In this document: one piece after another, positions 36,125 to 48,010 of the stretch
Numbering within the stretch: the first letter of the stretch is position 1
Layout of the letters: every line of letters starts with the position of its first letter
DNA from: Aldrovandia affinis
Lineage: Eukaryota > Chordata > Actinopteri > Notacanthiformes > Halosauridae
NCBI GenBank assembly: GCA_029706075.1
Contig: JAINUG010000087.1
Span: 2,728,001 to 2,792,000, forward strand
Length of the DNA: 64,000 bases
Reading direction: 5' to 3'
The notes under the pieces: generated by a model
Told to the model about the DNA's origin: nothing
The model's database searches: none
The model's input: only the letters and a program-made list of their open reading frames with translations
Program-made: the position numbers and the translations under genes

Positions 36125-36330
36125 TTTTCCTTGTAATTTTTTTAGTTTCAGACTTTTTCCCATTTCTCTCACAATTTGGTGGCCAGTTGTACCCTCTAAT
36201 GATTACCCCCCCACGAGCCCTCCACCTGCAACTACGAGACCTGCCGCTACACAAAGACTGGCAGCGACAACGGCAAGGGATTTTGTAGCCAATCAGATGT
36301 AGAGGATAATTAGGGCAGATGTAGGAAGCC
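36125..36330 (-). mobile_element. Degenerate tRNA-derived SINE fragment
   Basis: Plus-strand TTTTTTAGTTTCAGACTTTT, then TCTCACAATTTGGTGGCC and GTACCCTCTAATGATTACCC, match the 3' body of the SINE family at 32.0 and 57.6 kb. The tRNA-like head is not recognisable. Confidence 0.5.
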
Positions 36331-36603
36331 AGTTTTGTGGAAATTTGACTTGTCCACTGGGATTTACACCCCCACACTTTTGAAAAGTGCCATGGGAGTC
36401 AGGACCTCGGTTTCCATCACATCCTCTCAACCGGAAATCTCATCCGAAGTACGTCACCTTCTACAGAGCAGTAATCACTGCTCCTAACTCCCAGTCACTG
36501 TTCTGAGCCATTGGATTTATTTTTGATCCAGAGAGAAGAGCGCCCCTACTGGTCCACCAACACCTCTTTCAGCAGCAACATCCTTTTCTCAGAAGGTTTC
36601 CGT

Positions 36604-36972
36604 GGGCGGCACGGTGGTGCAGTGGATAGCGCTGTCGCCTCACAGCAAGAAGGTCTTGGGTTCGAATCCAGGCCGGGGGCCTTTCTGTGCGGAGTTTGCA
36701 TGTTCTCCCCGTGTCCGCGTGGGTTTCCTCCGGGTACTCCGGTTTCCTCCCACAGTCCAAAGACATGCACGTTAGGCTAATTGGAGAGTCTAAATTGCCC
36801 GTAGGTATGAGTGTGTGAGTGAATGGTGTGTGTGCCCTGCGATGGATTGGCGACCTGTCCAAGGTGTATTCCTGCCTCTCGCCCGGAACGCATGCTGGGA
36901 TAGGCTCCAGCTCCAGCCCCGCGACCCTGACCAGGAATAAGCAGCTTAGATAATGGATGGATGGATGGATGG
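36604..36972 (+). mobile_element. Long tRNA-derived fish SINE ending in (GGAT)n
   Basis: The head GGGCGGCACGGTGGTGCAGT, with B box GGGTTCGAATCC, is followed by the well-known fish body TTTGCATGTTCTCCCCGTG, TTTCCTCCGGGTACTCCGG, CCAAAGACATGCA and CTGGGATAGGCTCCAGC. A run of ATGG repeats ends it. GGTTTCC flanks both sides (about 36596 and 36971), a possible short target duplication. ORFs on both strands here are shadows. Confidence 0.85.
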
Positions 36973-37009
36973 TTTCCAAGTGCATACCGTGTCCACACCT
37001 GCTTAGCTT

Positions 37010-37700
37010 CGGCGGTTGATCCATTTTGGTTTATCTGGGTTCCCTGCGATGCTGAAGCATAAACCAGCGGGGGCCCTCCCTCTACAGCTTCTCCTAGCGC
37101 GTGACGTCAGGCGCGGTACACGGCGCGTTCCCAGCGGCCGGGCCGCGGAGCCGCTCCATCTTCTTGATGAGGTCGTACGGCTTTGCTCGGCAGCGGATCC
37201 TGTCGCCGCTGTCAGCTTTCCATCAGGGCGGTGACAGAAGCCTCTGTCTCTCGTATTTCCCTCGGAAGTCGAAATTGGCCTCCTGCTGGGCAGGCGCGTG
37301 TGGGCCCGGCGCCGAGATGAAAGGGACGTCTTATGGATGAGTCCGCCGTTCGGGGCGGGAGGGCTCGCGAGCGACAGATCTGTGCCTCGCTGGCACATTA
37401 GCGGCGTGGCGGCCCACCATTGTTCCCAGGCTTTTAAGGTGGCGCGGAGGAAGCGGCGTGTTTAGCCCACTGCTTTCATCTGAGGCGCCGAGTTAAAAGT
37501 AGCTTAGCCGCCTCGTTAGGACTTCTGCGCGGCAGAGCTCCACATTATCTCCCCCCCTTCTCGTGGGCGGAATGCCAGCGTGCGCCGACGCGGCTCGTTT
37601 CGGCGTCCGCAGGAAGAGCCGCTTCCTGTTGTCTCCGTGAACTACCCAGAGCTGTTGTTCTCCGTCTCCGTTTGTCGGCTCTGGCCCCATTTAGACAATA
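37010..37700. other. Second GC-rich intronic block, no gene assigned
   Basis: Rich in CpG with scattered CCGG and CGCG. A minus-strand frame (about 37330-37110) gives EANFDFRGKYERQRLL, a stop, then IRCRAKPYDLIKKMERL, which looks protein-like but is interrupted and matches nothing I recognise. It could be a decayed retrocopy, a regulatory island or chance. Confidence 0.3.
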
Positions 37701-38949
37701 GACATCTATTCTTTGATCGGAGTTACCAGTGCTGCAGCTGCTCCTGGCATTGTAGTGCTGAATGAGGCAGGTGTTCGGTGGCTGGACTGGATGCGGGAGG
37801 GGGACGAGTGTGAGTGGAAATCTAGAGGGAACTCTCGCTCACCTTTTTTCCTGCCCTGTCGGTCTTTTCCTGTCCCTGGGTATCCCTCTCTCTTTTTCAC
37901 TCTGTCAAATGTACATTGAAATTGGCCTTATGGGAATGACAAACACAAGGTATTGTATTGAAAGAGCACACAAGTAATGGAAATAAAACACTAAGTAATG
38001 GGCAGAAAGGGCGAAAAAATATGTCTAACTAAAAAAGTTTGAACCCAAATAGTGCAAGTAATTAATGTGCAATTAATGTGTCCCAGTTGCTTAGTCACTG
38101 TCCCTCAGGCTCTGACATGCGGTGTCAAAGCAGGCCGCCAGTGATGCAGTGTGTCTGACGCCCAGTGAGACTGACAATTTGTCATGCTCTGTCATCTCTC
38201 TGAACCGGGGGAGGGATAATTGAACCTAAGCAAGGCGTCTGAGTTCAAAGTAATAACTTCTACGTTTTTTAAGCAATTTTATCAGTGTAGGAGAAAGTGC
38301 ATCTCTGTCTCTACCTCACCCGTCTCAGAGTGACTGTGTGTCCATGTGGAATTTTATAGTCTGCAAAAATGATGCGTTTTTGGTTTCCATTTGATGCATG
38401 TCCCATTTATTGTGATTGAGCGGACTGGGTGACCTCAAATCTCACTTCCGTGCAGCACAATAGGCTGGACAACACTGTTAAAGAGTGGCCAAAAGTTTGG
38501 TCCAAAATGTGAATTGGCATTTGACCAAATATACTCTGTGAGCCTGTTGTTTCAGTGTCACTGTCTCTCTAGCTGCCCCTCTATCACTCTCTGTCTCTCC
38601 ATCTTTCCAACAGTCTCTCACTATCACTTTCTCCCTCTCTCTGTCTCTACGTCTTTCTCTTCCACGTGAGATGTAGGCTGATACAGTAAATAGTAGAGAC
38701 GTGTAATTGGGCGAGAAATAAATCGACAGAATTTAGGATGATTCATGAATTAACAACAATAAAATGGAAAATGAATACAAGGGATACAGCATGACATCTG
38801 ACACCTCTGATATGTCAGAAATACATGTGGTGAATGCATCAGTGCATCAGTGGTCACTGTCCTTCAGGCTATGAAAGGAAGCTTTGTTTTTGCTGTTACT
38901 GTCATGCAATACAGCCTCTCTGTGCAGCAGATTTGCCCGTGTCTCTCAA

Positions 38950-39186
38950 TGGCCAGACTGTGCTCTCTTGCTTCTCTCTCTCTCTCAGTGTGTCTTTTAG
39001 TCCCTGTCTCTGTCAGCTTCTCTCTCTCTATGTCTCTCTGTCTATCTCTCACTCGCTCTCTCTCATCTCTCTGTCTTTCAGTCTCTCTGGCTCGGTCAGC
39101 ATCTCTGTCTCTGTGCCTCTGTCTATCTCTCACTCTCTCATCTCTGTGTCTCAGTTTCTCTGGCTTGGTCAGCTTCTCTCTCTCTC

Positions 39187-39246
<60 letters not shown>

Positions 39247-39262
39247 TCCCTCTCTCCCTCCC
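38950..39262. repeat. (CT)n-rich tract
   Basis: A degenerate CTCTCTGT-type tract grows into a pure (CT)n run at 39175-39250. The serine/leucine frames on the plus strand and arginine/glutamate frame on the minus strand are artefacts. Confidence 0.9.
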
Positions 39263-39299
39263 ACCCACTCACTCACTGTCACAGACCATGTCAGGCTCA

Positions 39300-41640
39300 T
39301 TACTTTCTCAGTGAACAATGGGCGCTAAGTGACAGCTTGCTGGGTAGATGGCTGAATGTGTGATTTGAGAGGCCTTTCTCTTTATCCCAGTGTCTTGTAG
39401 TTAGAGCTCTTCTCTCCTGAAGTGGATGCATGTGCTTGCTTGAACACAGATTGCAGATCATGGGAAGCGATCTGCTCTTCCCTAAACAACACCTGCCTGT
39501 CGTCCTCTGGGCTGTTACAGTGCGTGGCTGCCCAGGAGGTAGCAAACTAGTCCATTACGCATTCTCTAACACAAGCCTACGCACACCAGTTACAATTCAC
39601 CAGGGTTAGCTTTAAATTCGGTACGTGGAGGATTACAGGACACAGGCTTTTTATATGGGGATGAAATTATATGTGTAGGTGCCCTTACAAAGAAATAGAA
39701 CCTGAGTGGGATTGATGTTAATGTTGCTATTCTGCTTAAGCCTTCACTAGAGAATGGTAATGTAGTGTATGCAAATGCCCTTATACATGCAGATACCTTT
39801 AGGCTGTGCCTTTTCCTAACCGAAATGGACCCTTGAGTGGGATTGTAGTTGAATGTCAAGTGCGCAGTCGACTCATAGTTGAATATGGATGCCAGGATTT
39901 GTTTGCGGAGCGTAAAGGGTCTCGCTTTGCCCTCTCCATCCCCTTTCACCGGTTTCCCCGCAAACAGAGTGGCTCTGTTCTATCCCTGGAGCACATGACA
40001 CACTCGGAGATATGCGAAAGTACATACGAGTGGAGATCAGCTAGCTAGAAGCTAGCACAGACAAGTCTGAATAATTCATCTTGGTCGTAGGCAGCAGGAA
40101 TGGGGAATTGGAGGATATCTATTTTTATCGAATATAAATAATACATTTAAAAAAATAAATATCCCTTTCAGAAAGATTTTAATCCTGTTCGGAAACCAGG
40201 AAGCCCCGTCATTTCACGTCAATCACAGAAAACGTCAGGTCCCAGAGGGAGGGAGGGATCAGTTACCTGTCCGTGGCTCCCCATCCCCCAACCCCTTCCA
40301 AGAGTCTCCGCTCACCTGTGGGCTGTAAGACCTGCCCGTAAATGCTTGGGGAATGACATCATATCAATGTATGTATGGGGATGGCATTTTGGCTGCATAG
40401 TTCACTATGTAAGAAATATACATATATGTCCTCATGTGGTCACCAAATAATGTAGTGACAATGGGTTGCTGGGCCCTGTAAAAGGGCTTCCAAGACCGAT
40501 CATATATATTACTATCAATTATACTCATGAATTTCAATATATAATATAAAAATTACAATAATGAATAATATAATAGAAATGTATGTGGTATGGGTCAGCT
40601 GTACCATACCTCAAAACATTAATAGCAATTTTAATTAATCAGTCTCATATACTTAATTCTTAAATTACGATCATGAATTTTAATATGAAATATATTTTAA
40701 ATAATAAAAAAAATGTATATAAGGGCGCAAGGCGCTGAACCAAATTTAGTTAATTAGTTAATTAGTCAAGCGACTGTTCACCAAAATGAATTAGATTAAA
40801 TATCTAATTTGTTAGATAGTAGTGGAATGTTTAATAAGATCACATGCAGAGATTTCGTTTTAAATATCGCGGATTGTAAAGAAACGTCGGCATCAGTATC
40901 CAAGCTATGCGAGGCTAGTTAGCTGCAGCTGGCTAGCAAGCTGTGCGGTACGGATATACAAAGCACAAAACACAATGAATACATTCGAGAATACATTTAA
41001 AATAAACAACAAACATAAGTCCACTGATCGAATTAGCCTGGATGTTTGTACAGTATTACTGCGTGGGTAGGAAGGACCACTTGGCTGGTTGAGCCAGGTT
41101 GGGTCGCTGGCCCTGCAGAAGTGGGTTGTTCGTGGATGTCTGACGTGGCCAATCCATAGTGCTTTCTTTCCATTGCTGGTGGGAGGGATTTGTCTGTCTT
41201 GTCTGATTTGGACTTGTGGATTTTGGTAACTTGTGTGTGTCTTAATGTTCACTTGCTATGTTGCAGAATGATAGCAAAGTGTAGCTGATAATGTAATAAA
41301 CGTGTCAACGGTTATTTAAATGTTTTATCTCTGAGTTAAATACCGCTGGCTGTGGCTCTCGAGCCTGTGAGAGAGATTATTTTGCACAGAGTGGGGAGTC
41401 TCTCCGTTGTGTCTCTCCTCATAGTTTCCGCCCGTTTCTTGTAGGGAAGAGAGAGTGGACAATAGGTTTGTGTTGGTTTTATGTAGCGGTGCAGTGGGGG
41501 AGTTGAAACGCTACTGTACTATGTCACCCATTGGCTAACAGTCTTTTGAACTTTCTGCTCAGCGTTGAATACAAGTGATGTCTCTTGGTCGCTGTTGGTC
41601 TGTCATGGACACATGGACCCTACAACTACCTGGAAAATTG
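39300..41640. other. Intronic sequence without supported gene
   Basis: Includes an AT-rich portion (40500-40760) with a loose direct repeat around ACTCATGAATTTCAATAT and GATCATGAATTTTAATAT, and a 41000-41260 frame without a domain. Nothing else seen. Confidence 0.4.
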
Positions 41641-41675
41641 TCCACATGTGGTTAGTTCAGGCAATTAATCCAAAT

Positions 41676-41689
41676 CCACTAGGTGGCAG
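41676..41689 (+). promoter_or_regulatory. CTCF-type motif, full consensus match
   Basis: CCACTAGGTGGCAG fits CCASYAGRKGGCRS at every position. It is not inside a recognised repeat. Motif evidence only. Confidence 0.4.
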
Positions 41690-42411
41690 GTGAAAAATTT
41701 GAGGCATCCACCAGAAGAAACAGGTATCCTGAATTATTCAACATAAAATGGTTTAATCAATGCAGTATTAAAAAAACTTCACGATATCATTTGTTTACAG
41801 TACTGAGTTACAGTAGATTTGATCAGGGGAAGTCTGCACCAATATGGCGGCCGTGCAGACGTATAACTGCAACATACAACAGCAGCCAATGCGGTATCTA
41901 CATTATTATATCTGTGGTAGTTACCACTTTGTTTGCGTGCTAGATTTTGAAATGTTTTTTTAACACTAGCTAACCATAGCCACAAATAACCTCAGCTGGA
42001 GATGTTGTTGGTTCTTTGAACAAGAGGACAATAAAAATCACAATAAAACAAAGTTTTCGAACACGTATGCGTTGAGTATGCATCAGGAATCAGCTCCAAA
42101 ATGTACCCCCCCAGCGGAAGCAGCGCATTGGGGGTCGGATACCTAGTTTTTAGAATATGGTATACGAGAGAGGGACAGTATGTTCATATTAGGTTAATGG
42201 TTCAGGGTCAATGTGACAGGTGACAACAGGCGGTGACTAACAGTGTCCAGCTAATGATATGATGCGGTTCACACGTATTTACTTACGCAGCCAATCAATG
42301 TCATAAATAGCGCTTTATGCGTACGTGGCGTGCTGTTGATTTGCATGTTGCTTACAGCTAACGGTGCTGCGGAGTACAGAGGTAAATGCTGCTAAGTGCT
42401 AATCCCTTGCT

Positions 42412-43110
42412 ATGGCGAAACGAACTGGCAGTGGCACGTTCACTCACCAAGCCAAAATAAAAAAATAAATGCGGTTCTTTAAGATGGAATGGCTGTCGGA
42501 GTATGTGCGAACAGAGGAACAAGAGGTGAAACTGGGCGAGATTTTTCTTTTTCGAGTGAGAAAGGGCTGCTCTGCAAAACATGCTGCGAAGCCAAAGTAG
42601 CAAGTGAGTTTTCGGAGGGAAAAGTGTGGACTGAATGGAAGTTGGATTACCTCAAGCGTCACATTCAGCAGAAAAGTCATTTGAATGCTGTTGGAATTGT
42701 ACGAAGACTCAAGACGGGAATGGGGATCGGTACATTATTGCAGGAGAGCGCAAAAGATCGAGAGAAGAGGAACGAGCTGTCACACAAAAAAGAAATCCGA
42801 CCCGAGCAAGTTAAAATTCTCATCGACAATATACTACTCCATCAAAATGAATGCATCAATGCTGGCGGTTCAACAAATCCACGATCACATGGGAAAATAT
42901 GTGATTATTCCAGAAAGCTGGCGAAGCAAAAATTATGCCTTTGAATTTGTCAACTCAATCAATGAAATAGTGCAGAATGAGACAATGTGCAATGTTAAAA
43001 ATGCACCCTGGCATACCCTGATAGTGGATGAGAGCACAGACATAACAGTGCACAAAATGCTAGTGTCATTTATTAAGAATTTTCATTTATGGATATTAAT
43101 CATTAAATGC
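42412..43110 (+). pseudogene. hAT-family transposase fragment (BED-like zinc finger and start of catalytic region)
   Basis: Frame 1 from ATG 42412 gives MAKRTGSGTF, a stop, then RFFKMEWLSEYV. A second frame gives LLCKTCCEAK and YLKRHIQQKSHLNAV, a Cys2-His2 arrangement of BED/TTF type. A third gives VIIPESWRSKNYAFEFV and LIVDESTDITVHKMLVSFIK, the hAT catalytic Asp region. At least two frameshifts and one stop disrupt it, and the C-terminal half is missing. A host gene derived from hAT is less likely given the breaks. Confidence 0.7.
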
Positions 43111-43439
43111 TGTTACTAGATTATAAGTAGTAGAAATGCTAATAAAAACTAATTATATATTTTACAGACAGAGTTACAGAATTTTACACTGTATCACATG
43201 CTTGTGCTACAGCACACATTTCATTATGCAAAATGTGAATGTTTTAATGTGAACAAAATTTGATCTCTGAAATGTGTCCAGAGCAGGACCCTCACCCTGA
43301 CATACAATATAGTACACAGCTCGTGAAAAACAAGATTTTTGACTTTTTCATTGTTAGTGGGCCTAATCACTTATATTAAAAGTAATCTAATGGAAATTAC
43401 TGCTGTAATTTGATTATTTTAATAAGCTACGTGACTTGT

Positions 43440-43577
43440 TATGATCTCAGGTTTTGGACAGGTGTAATATTGGTGTGGCCACAGTGTGCACGTCTGATGT
43501 TGCTCACAGTGGTCCAAGGAATTCTCAGGGAGTTTGTGCATATGCTCAGACACATGAAAAATTAGAGGGAACGTTGT
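43440..43577 (+). mobile_element. Possible 3' end of a hAT element
   Basis: AAAATTAGAGGGAACGTTG (ending 43577) resembles the terminal sequence of hAT elements with CAACGTTCCCTCTAA ends. No matching left end was found upstream of the transposase fragment. Confidence 0.35.
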
Positions 43578-44639
43578 TCAGGGTCCTTAGAATATTTCAT
43601 TGTAACCAAGCAACCCATTCTCTCTAGCCTAAATCTCCAACTGGTGTCTGTTGCCTCTCTCTCTCCCCTCCCCAAACATCAAACGGAACTGCGTTATGCT
43701 ATTCTTTATCACTGACAGGTTTTATTACTCCTTTGAAGCAACACCAACGCACCTAACTGTGTAGGTTATCAGAGCCAGCTTGGTCAGCGTTATCTCAGTG
43801 GATTAACAGTTTATCCATTTGGAGCTCCCTAAAGTTGAATGCCTTAAAGTTATTTTGAGTCGCCAACATTCAATTGACAATATCAGTTGAACATCTTAAT
43901 CCCAAGTAATATATGGTTGTTGAGGCTTCCCAGTTTGGACTTTAGATTTTCCAGGCCACACCAGATAAAAGCAGAGGTCTGTGTGTCACAATCATCCTTG
44001 TCACTTGGTAGCAATATTCATTGCCTGAAAATGAAAATGTCATTACTCATTGGACTTGACAATTATCATTTACAAACATCACCTTTATTGTCAAAAGCAG
44101 GAGTGCATTTTTGTTTAGAGTTGTTTAATAACTCGTAATTACCTTGTAACCTATTTGTGTTTGGTCTCCTTCATAAAGGCTTTAAATGACTCATATATTG
44201 ATAATTATATTATGTTGCTTAGACCTGCTTTTGACAACCAAGAGTTACTTTTGAGAAAAATAACTTTATCAGACCTTGGATAAAACAGTCCTTGCCATAA
44301 ATAGACCCCACCCCTTCAGTGCTCTAACTTAGCCTCCAATCAGGGTTAGAATCTTCCACCCTATGGGGTTTGCTAATTACATGACAGTTTGTTTCAGTTT
44401 GCTTTGAGTTCAGTTTGTTTGGAGAAGAGAAGACCTTTCTGGTTGTGCACGTTCCATCTTTTATTTTGACCTTTATTTTGTCCCTTTTTGCACTGAAGCA
44501 CAAATTTGGTTATTTCTGGCTGGTTGTATTGGGTCCATCTTAAATCTTATTTGGAGTTAGTTTTGTCTTGTGGGTTGATTCCAAATTGGCATTGACAGTA
44601 AACATTGGCTGGTTTCAGAGCTGCCACCCCTTACTTCAA

Positions 44640-44835
<196 letters not shown>

Positions 44836-45224
44836 TACACATAAACTCTACCTCTCTCCTTAACTCTTTCTATCTTCCCTCTCTCACACACACACTAATT
44901 TTTCTTCCATTCAGAAATGTAGATGAATCATCATTTTGTTTGGCACATTTAATATTTCATAAATACGGCCATATGCTCAAAAAGGACCCATTAAAAAAGC
45001 TGATCTCTCTGGGAGGTTTAAAAATCTAATTCAGCAGTATTTTTCATCCATTTCTCTGCAAGGCAGCACTGTTTACTGAAGTTTATGCTTAACCAGTCAG
45101 TTTGGTAGCTGTTTTTTTTCTTTCTTTCTTTTTTTTTGGAGAAAAATTGGAATGGCAGCAGGTGCTCTCCTCCCCAATAGCCTGCCTTTGGTGACCCCCC
45201 ACTGAGAACCATCTCTGCCCAGCG

Positions 45225-45471
45225 TAGGGTGACCAAATGCAGGACATGCGGGATGAATTTGCAGGACATTGCGGGATGGGAAAGGAAACATAAAATAACG
45301 TATTTAATATTCGTACTATTCGTACTTTAAAAAAATGCGTGACAATAGAATTAACGAGAGAAATCTCAGCATTTGTTGACACGAGGGTTATGATATATTA
45401 TTTTATTAAAATGCAGGACAATGTCTGTCGTTTCGGGACATGTATCAAAACGCAGGACATCTGGTCACCCT
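45225..45471. mobile_element. 247-bp MITE with TAGGGTGACC ends
   Basis: TAGGGTGACCAAATG at the left is inverted as ATCTGGTCACCCTA at the right. GCAGGACA-type subterminal motifs occur on both sides. No coding capacity. Superfamily uncertain, hAT-like ends. Confidence 0.7.
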
Positions 45472-45512
45472 AGTCCAGGGGTGTTTGTCACGCTCATCAC
45501 GGAGATGACGGA

Positions 45513-45526
45513 GCGCCCCCCGGTGG
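45513..45526 (-). promoter_or_regulatory. CTCF-like motif (one mismatch)
   Basis: The minus strand reads CCACCGGGGGGCGC, differing from the core consensus at one position. Lies just after the MITE. Confidence 0.2.
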
Positions 45527-46112
45527 ACCCCGCGTGTGCCAGCGGCGGATGATTTATGCGCCAGAGACAGCAGGCAACGGCCAAAGGAATAAAAACTTCT
45601 CCTCCCTTTGCCATGTTTTATTTTCTTCTCAATCCCTCCCGTTTTTTCCTGTCGTAATCAGCGTCGTGGGAAAAACGGATGATCACAGAATTGATGAAGC
45701 AGCAGTTTCGAGGTCGTTATGAATTTTTCAAGGAACGAAAGCCAGAAGGGCGAGATAATAATTAATTCCTCCTTTATTAGCACATCTCCTCTGATTGTTC
45801 CCACTGGTCTTGGCCGTAGCCTCTTCTCAATTCTAAACCACGGGCCATAGAAAGTACCTCTTTTTTCACTTTTCTTTTGAGGAAGATGGCACCAGCTCTT
45901 TAACTCTTTGAATGCTCCACTCTTTCCACTCTGAGCTTCAAATGAATGCGAAGTCCGGTCGATATGATTTAGCTATGTCAAAAGAAATTAATCTCCGGTG
46001 CAAGTAATCCTCTTTTGCTTTTCCAATACGCTTTTGAATGTGTGCAGGCTGTTATTTTTTTGTTTAGCAAACACCCATATATATTAGCACAATATAACTA
46101 ATATATTGCCCA

Positions 46113-46648
46113 TATAGCTGCCCAAGTATAGGAAGCACTTGAGTAAATTAAGGGTTCTGGAGGCTCTGTTATGGTGTGAGGTGCATTTTTCTGGCATGGT
46201 TCAAGTCCACTCAACCCCTTAGAGGAGAATATAAAAACCAGTAAATACAAATACATTCTGAGTGATCGCCTTCATGCTATGGTGAAGAATTTCTATCCTG
46301 ATGGGAGTGGTCTCTTCCAAGATGACAACGCCCCCATCCACAGGGCACGAGTGGTCACTGAATGGCTTGATGAGTATATAAACCATATGCCATGGCCGTC
46401 TCAGTCAGCAGATCTCAACTCAATTGAACCCTTATGGGAGGTTCTGGAGTGGCGCCTAAGACAGCATTTTCCACCACCATCAAGCAAACTAGCAAATGAT
46501 GGAATTTCTCATAGAAAAATGGTGTTGCATCCCTCCACTGGAATTCAAGACACTAGTAGAATCTATGCCGAAGGGCGTTGAAGCCGTTCTGGTGGCTCGT
46601 GGAGGCACAACGCCCTATTAACACACTTTATTTTGGCAGTTACCTGTA
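46113..46648 (+). mobile_element. Internally deleted Tc1 element, sister of 31421-31960
   Basis: The left end TAGCTGCCCAAGTATAGG and the right end TTTATTTTGGCAGTTACCTG flank a transposase 3' portion: FYPDGSGLFQDDNAPIHRAR (second Asp), WPSQSADLNSIEPLWEVLEW (catalytic Glu). As in the 31.4 kb copy, GAGTAAATTAAGGG joins directly to the middle of the gene, so both descend from the same deleted parent. Confidence 0.8.
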
Positions 46649-46959
46649 TATTGAACATTTGCTCATAGCTAGTCAGAATCATAAAATGGCCATTTGCTAA
46701 AAAGATAGCTGTCGCTATAGCTTGGTCTGTGTGACAGCAAACTGCTGCTGCTCAGTCTTCCCCATTAAGTGGCACAGCTTCTAGCACTTCCCCTCAAGGT
46801 GAGGTTCACCTTCGTTTGAAGCGCCTCTGGGTACTAGTGTATGTTGCCGTGGCAGAAGTTTAACAGCATAAAATATTCTGGTTTTCGAGTTTACCATAGA
46901 ATGCCAAGTCAGTCTCATGCGGCAGGAGTCAGTATTACACCAAAGAAGGTGTGTGGGTC

Positions 46960-47530
46960 AATGCTTCGCCATCAAATACCTGTGAGTGAGTTCTTCACCA
47001 TAGAACACCTGTGAGTTTGTCCTTCGACATAAAACACCTATGGGTGAGTCAGTCCTTTACCATAGGGTGCTCATGTGAAGTCTCCTTTAGTCAGATTACA
47101 GTATAATATTCCCAAAGCCGTCATGAAGCCTGTTTTGATTACCAAATCATAACACCTTTATATATCATTCATAAGCATCTGTGTAGAACTTTTTCAAATG
47201 GTAGAATTAAGTCAAATGACAAATGTGTTATGTCACATTTAACAATAGCAGTTTACATGAATGTCATCCTATATGCTATCCGTCATAAGGCATTGTATTT
47301 GCTCAGTAATGATTTATAAAGATGTTATAGCATGTTAATGAAGGTGTTATACATTCTTCACAAGGGCTGTAGGACAAGACACTTTCGTATAGAGTGTGAT
47401 CTTCCTTACTATAGAGTCAGCCCTTTACCATAGAGCGTCTGTGAGACCTTTTACCATAGAGTGCTGACTTTGAGTTAGTCCTGTATTATAGAGCACCTGT
47501 GCGTTAGTCCTTTGCCGTAGAACAGCTCCC
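46960..47530. repeat. Degenerate minisatellite split by a short MITE-like insert
   Basis: Units of GAGTCAGTCCTTTACCATAG plus AGCACCTGT type recur at 46970-47085 and 47395-47530. Between them, ATAACACCTTTAT (47149) and ATGAAGGTGTTAT (to 47350) are near-perfect inverted repeats, suggesting a ~200-bp insertion. Confidence 0.45.
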
Positions 47531-47559
47531 CGAGTGCAGGGTTTGAGCTCTTACAGCTG

Positions 47560-48010
47560 ATAAGCCAGGGTGTCCAGCGCGCTCTAGCCGACAGATATTG
47601 AAGCGTCCTCCTTTGGCGAGAGATTTCTCAAAACGGAGTTGCGTGAATTCTGTCACAGGGCCCTCCGAAGGTACATTACAGCAGAAAGAAGGAGAGTGAA
47701 ATAGGGGCCGATGATTTGTCGCCGGGGAAAGTTAATTTTCCCCAGGGCTCTCTGCATTCATTAAGCAGCCGATCGCATCGCCGTGGCCGTGGCCGGTGTC
47801 ATCATTTAGGGGGCCCCGTGATTAAGAACCGGCGGGCCCCTAATGCCTTCGCTAGGCCCATTAGCCCGGGCTAATGGCTTTCACAGGGCAAAGTGATGGA
47901 GTCCTGAAGCCAGTGCTGCACGGAGCCTGTCATCCGGCAGACCCTAGGCTCCAGTCGGGCCAGAGGCGTGAATCATCACTGTCGCGAAAATGAAGAAATG
48001 AGCCTCGGCT
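47560..48010. promoter_or_regulatory. GC-rich intronic block with TAAT/ATTA sites and a 20-bp palindrome (possible enhancer)
   Basis: Several homeodomain-type cores (CATTCATTAAG, CCCTAATGCC, ATTAGCC) cluster in an otherwise GC-rich, repeat-free stretch. CCATTAGCCCGGGCTAATGG at 47858-47877 is a perfect palindrome. Conservation cannot be tested here. Confidence 0.3.

Noticed and set aside
36511..37024. Overlapping frames on both strands as exons
   Set aside because: They lie in a common fish SINE with tRNA-like head and GGAT tail.
42412..43110. Host gene derived from a hAT transposase
   Set aside because: Stops and frameshifts break the zinc finger from the catalytic part and the C-terminal half is missing, so it is a dead fragment.
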